NCBI RefSeq assembly: GCF_003113495.2
Contig: NZ_CP084506.1
Span: 1-64,000, forward strand
Reading direction: 5' to 3'
DNA: 64,000 nt
Source: Edwardsiella tarda ATCC 15947 = NBRC 105688
Lineage (GTDB): Bacteria > Pseudomonadota > Gammaproteobacteria > Enterobacterales > Enterobacteriaceae
Shown here: positions 62,594 to 64,000 of the stretch, piece by piece
Position numbering within the stretch: the first letter of the stretch is position 1
Layout of the letters: every line of letters begins with the position of its first letter
The notes under the pieces: generated by a model
Told to the model about the DNA's origin: nothing
The model's database searches: none
What the model saw: the letters and a program-made list of their open reading frames with translations, nothing else
Made by a program: the position numbers and the translations under genes

Positions 62594-64000
62594 ATATCTT
62601 GCGATTCTAACCAATATTGGCGCAGCTAAGCTGGCTAATGCTGCTGCACTCGGTAACAAGTTGGAGATCACCCAGATGGCCATCGGAGATGGCAATGGCA
62701 TGCTCCCCACCCCCGATCCGGCGCAAACGGTATTGGTACGTGAAGTTCGGCGCGCGCCAGTTAATTCACTGACCATTGACCCGAAAAACCCCAGCCAGAT
62801 TATTGCAGAGCAGGTGCTCCCGGAAGATGTCGGGGGGTGGTGGATCCGTGAAGCAGCGCTGCTGGACAAAGACGGCAATATGATTGCTATCGCCAATTGC
62901 CCCGAAACCTATAAGCCACGACTTCAGGAGGGCAGCGGTCGGGTGCAGGTCATTCGTATTGTGCTGATCGTATCCAGTAGCGACGCCATCACGTTGAAGA
63001 TTGATCCCGCTATCGTGCTGGCGACACGCCAGTATGCCGATGAGAAAGCCATCGAGGTACGAGGATATGTTGATAGCCAGCTCCAGGTACACGAACGTTC
63101 GCGCAACCATCCCGACGCGACAACAACAGCCAAAGGCTTTGTGCAACTAAGTAGTGATGACAACAGTGCCGATGAGCGCAAAGCTGCAACGCCCGCAGCT
63201 GTAAAAAAAGTCAGAGATTTGGCGGAGGCCAAAGCTCCGATTAATAGCCCGGCGCTTACGGGTGAACCGACTGCGCCCACACCGCCCAAGACGGATAACA
63301 GCAAGAGGCTTTCAACAACAGCTCACGTTAAAGCCGCTCTTGCCGACTATGCGCCATTAAACAGCCCGGTGCTCACGGGGAGCCCAACCACCCCCACACC
63401 ACCGGCATCAGCTCGAGGGCGTGAGCTTGTTAATGCGGAATTTGTTGCAGGGAAAATTGCTGCACTTATTGGCTCAGCCCCAGGCGTAATGGATACGCTA
63501 CAAGAGATCGCCGCCGCTCTGAACAACAACCCGAATTTTGCCAATGAGATTATCCGGCAACTATCAGGGAAACAGCCACTGAACGCTACCCTGACAGCGC
63601 TCAGCGGAAAAAATGTCGCCCAGCTTCTTGAATACCTTGGTTTGCGAGAAACTATCAATCTGGCAAAGGATGCATGTTCAAAGAGAGTTGTTAAAACGAT
63701 TCGTAATGGTGAATTGTTAGCGAGCTACACGACTCCAGGGTTTTACAGTATTTCTATTGATGATGCGAGCACTGTTGATGATTTCCCCAATGTTCACGGA
63801 ACTCCAATTTATAGCTATGGAGTGATGATAGTTATCAAAAATGATAACACCATTGAACAGTTATTTATTAGTCATAAGGGTCATGTTGCGACAAGACAGA
63901 CCTGGTATGGGGCAGACCGTTATGAGATGTGGGTGGTCCAATATAGCAGCGTCAATAAACCGACGCATCCTGAGTTAGGATTGGGTGATTCAGCTTCAAA
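62583..64000 (+). CDS. H: P2 gpH-like tail fibre protein, cut by the window end
   Basis: Receptor-binding tail fibre; only the first 472 codons are present and no stop is reached (P2 H has 669 aa). The N-terminus (MASKYLAILTNIGAAKLANA) and the GGWWIREAALLDKDGN block attach it to the baseplate. A TTAKGFVQLSSDDNSADERK collagen-like fibre repeat and two near-copies of INSPALTGEPTAPTPP (codons about 219 and 260) follow. From about 63660 the DNA becomes AT-rich, a common sign of exchange of host-range tips. Confidence 0.93.
   Translation, partial: MASKYLAILTNIGAAKLANAAALGNKLEITQMAIGDGNGMLPTPDPAQTVLVREVRRAPVNSLTIDPKNPSQIIAEQVLPEDVGGWWIREAALLDKDGNMIAIANCPETYKPRLQEGSGRVQVIRIVLIVSSSDAITLKIDPAIVLATRQYADEKAIEVRGYVDSQLQVHERSRNHPDATTTAKGFVQLSSDDNSADERKAATPAAVKKVRDLAEAKAPINSPALTGEPTAPTPPKTDNSKRLSTTAHVKAALADYAPLNSPVLTGSPTTPTPPASARGRELVNAEFVAGKIAALIGSAPGVMDTLQEIAAALNNNPNFANEIIRQLSGKQPLNATLTALSGKNVAQLLEYLGLRETINLAKDACSKRVVKTIRNGELLASYTTPGFYSISIDDASTVDDFPNVHGTPIYSYGVMIVIKNDNTIEQLFISHKGHVATRQTWYGADRYEMWVVQYSSVNKPTHPELGLGDSAS

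Larger units (their letters stand above)
39544..64000. mobile_element. P2/Wphi-like prophage, left part
   Basis: A continuous P2-type gene order is present: integrase, C-type repressor, Cox, an early operon with replication gene A, then Q P / O N M L X, lysis genes, R S V W J I and tail fibre H. The fibre runs off the window, so tail sheath, tube, tape measure, Ogr and attR lie beyond. Gene order and spacing are intact apart from the spanin frameshift, so it may be functional. Departures from P2 are the antisense-RNA module, Dam, the toxin-antitoxin cargo and the SAR lysozyme. Confidence 0.95.

Overview
The window (about 58% GC by eye) is a stretch of enterobacterial chromosome followed by the left part of an integrated P2-type prophage. 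The housekeeping proteins are close to those of E. coli throughout, but the gene order differs from E. coli: yidA directly follows gyrB with no yidB, and yidR-yidQ-ibpAB, avtA, glyQS, tag, tusA/yhhQ, dcrB, xanP/gltS, the gmk-spoT-recG operon, gpmM-envC-yibQ, secB-gpsA-cysE and cpxPRA are packed into one continuous run. Protein similarity, GC and order best fit Edwardsiella or a close Hafniaceae relative. That assignment is inference; no marker here fixes the species.

Region 1 (1-39543) is chromosome. It starts at the gyrB start codon and runs through small heat-shock genes with RNA thermometers, glycyl-tRNA synthetase, DNA repair (tag, recG), the stringent-response operon, purine and glutamate transport, cell-division amidase control (envC), protein export (secB) and the Cpx envelope-stress system. 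Regulatory RNAs visible by eye are two ROSE-like thermometers (ibpA, ibpB), a Mn2+ (yybP-ykoY) riboswitch before a GDT1-type exporter, a preQ1-I riboswitch before yhhQ, and the CpxQ small RNA in the cpxP 3' end. gpmM carries a one-base deletion that splits it in two.

Region 2 (about 39544-64000, continuing past the window) is a P2/Wphi-like prophage inserted at the terminator of cpxP/CpxQ. It holds an integrase, a short C-type repressor with operators, Cox, and an early operon of small genes, an ASCH protein, a Dam methylase and a P4/C4-type antisense-RNA module, followed by the gpA replication nickase. A cargo segment with a HigBA-like toxin-antitoxin pair and unknown ORFs comes next. The capsid genes (Q P O N M L), tail X, a lysis cassette, tail and baseplate genes (R S V W J I) and the start of tail fibre H follow.

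The lysis cassette departs from P2: the endolysin is an R21-type SAR lysozyme, and the inner-membrane spanin gene is frameshifted at a run of six G. The most unusual arrangement is the antisense-RNA module, with its two target sites and a terminator, placed just upstream of the replication gene of a phage that also encodes a protein repressor.
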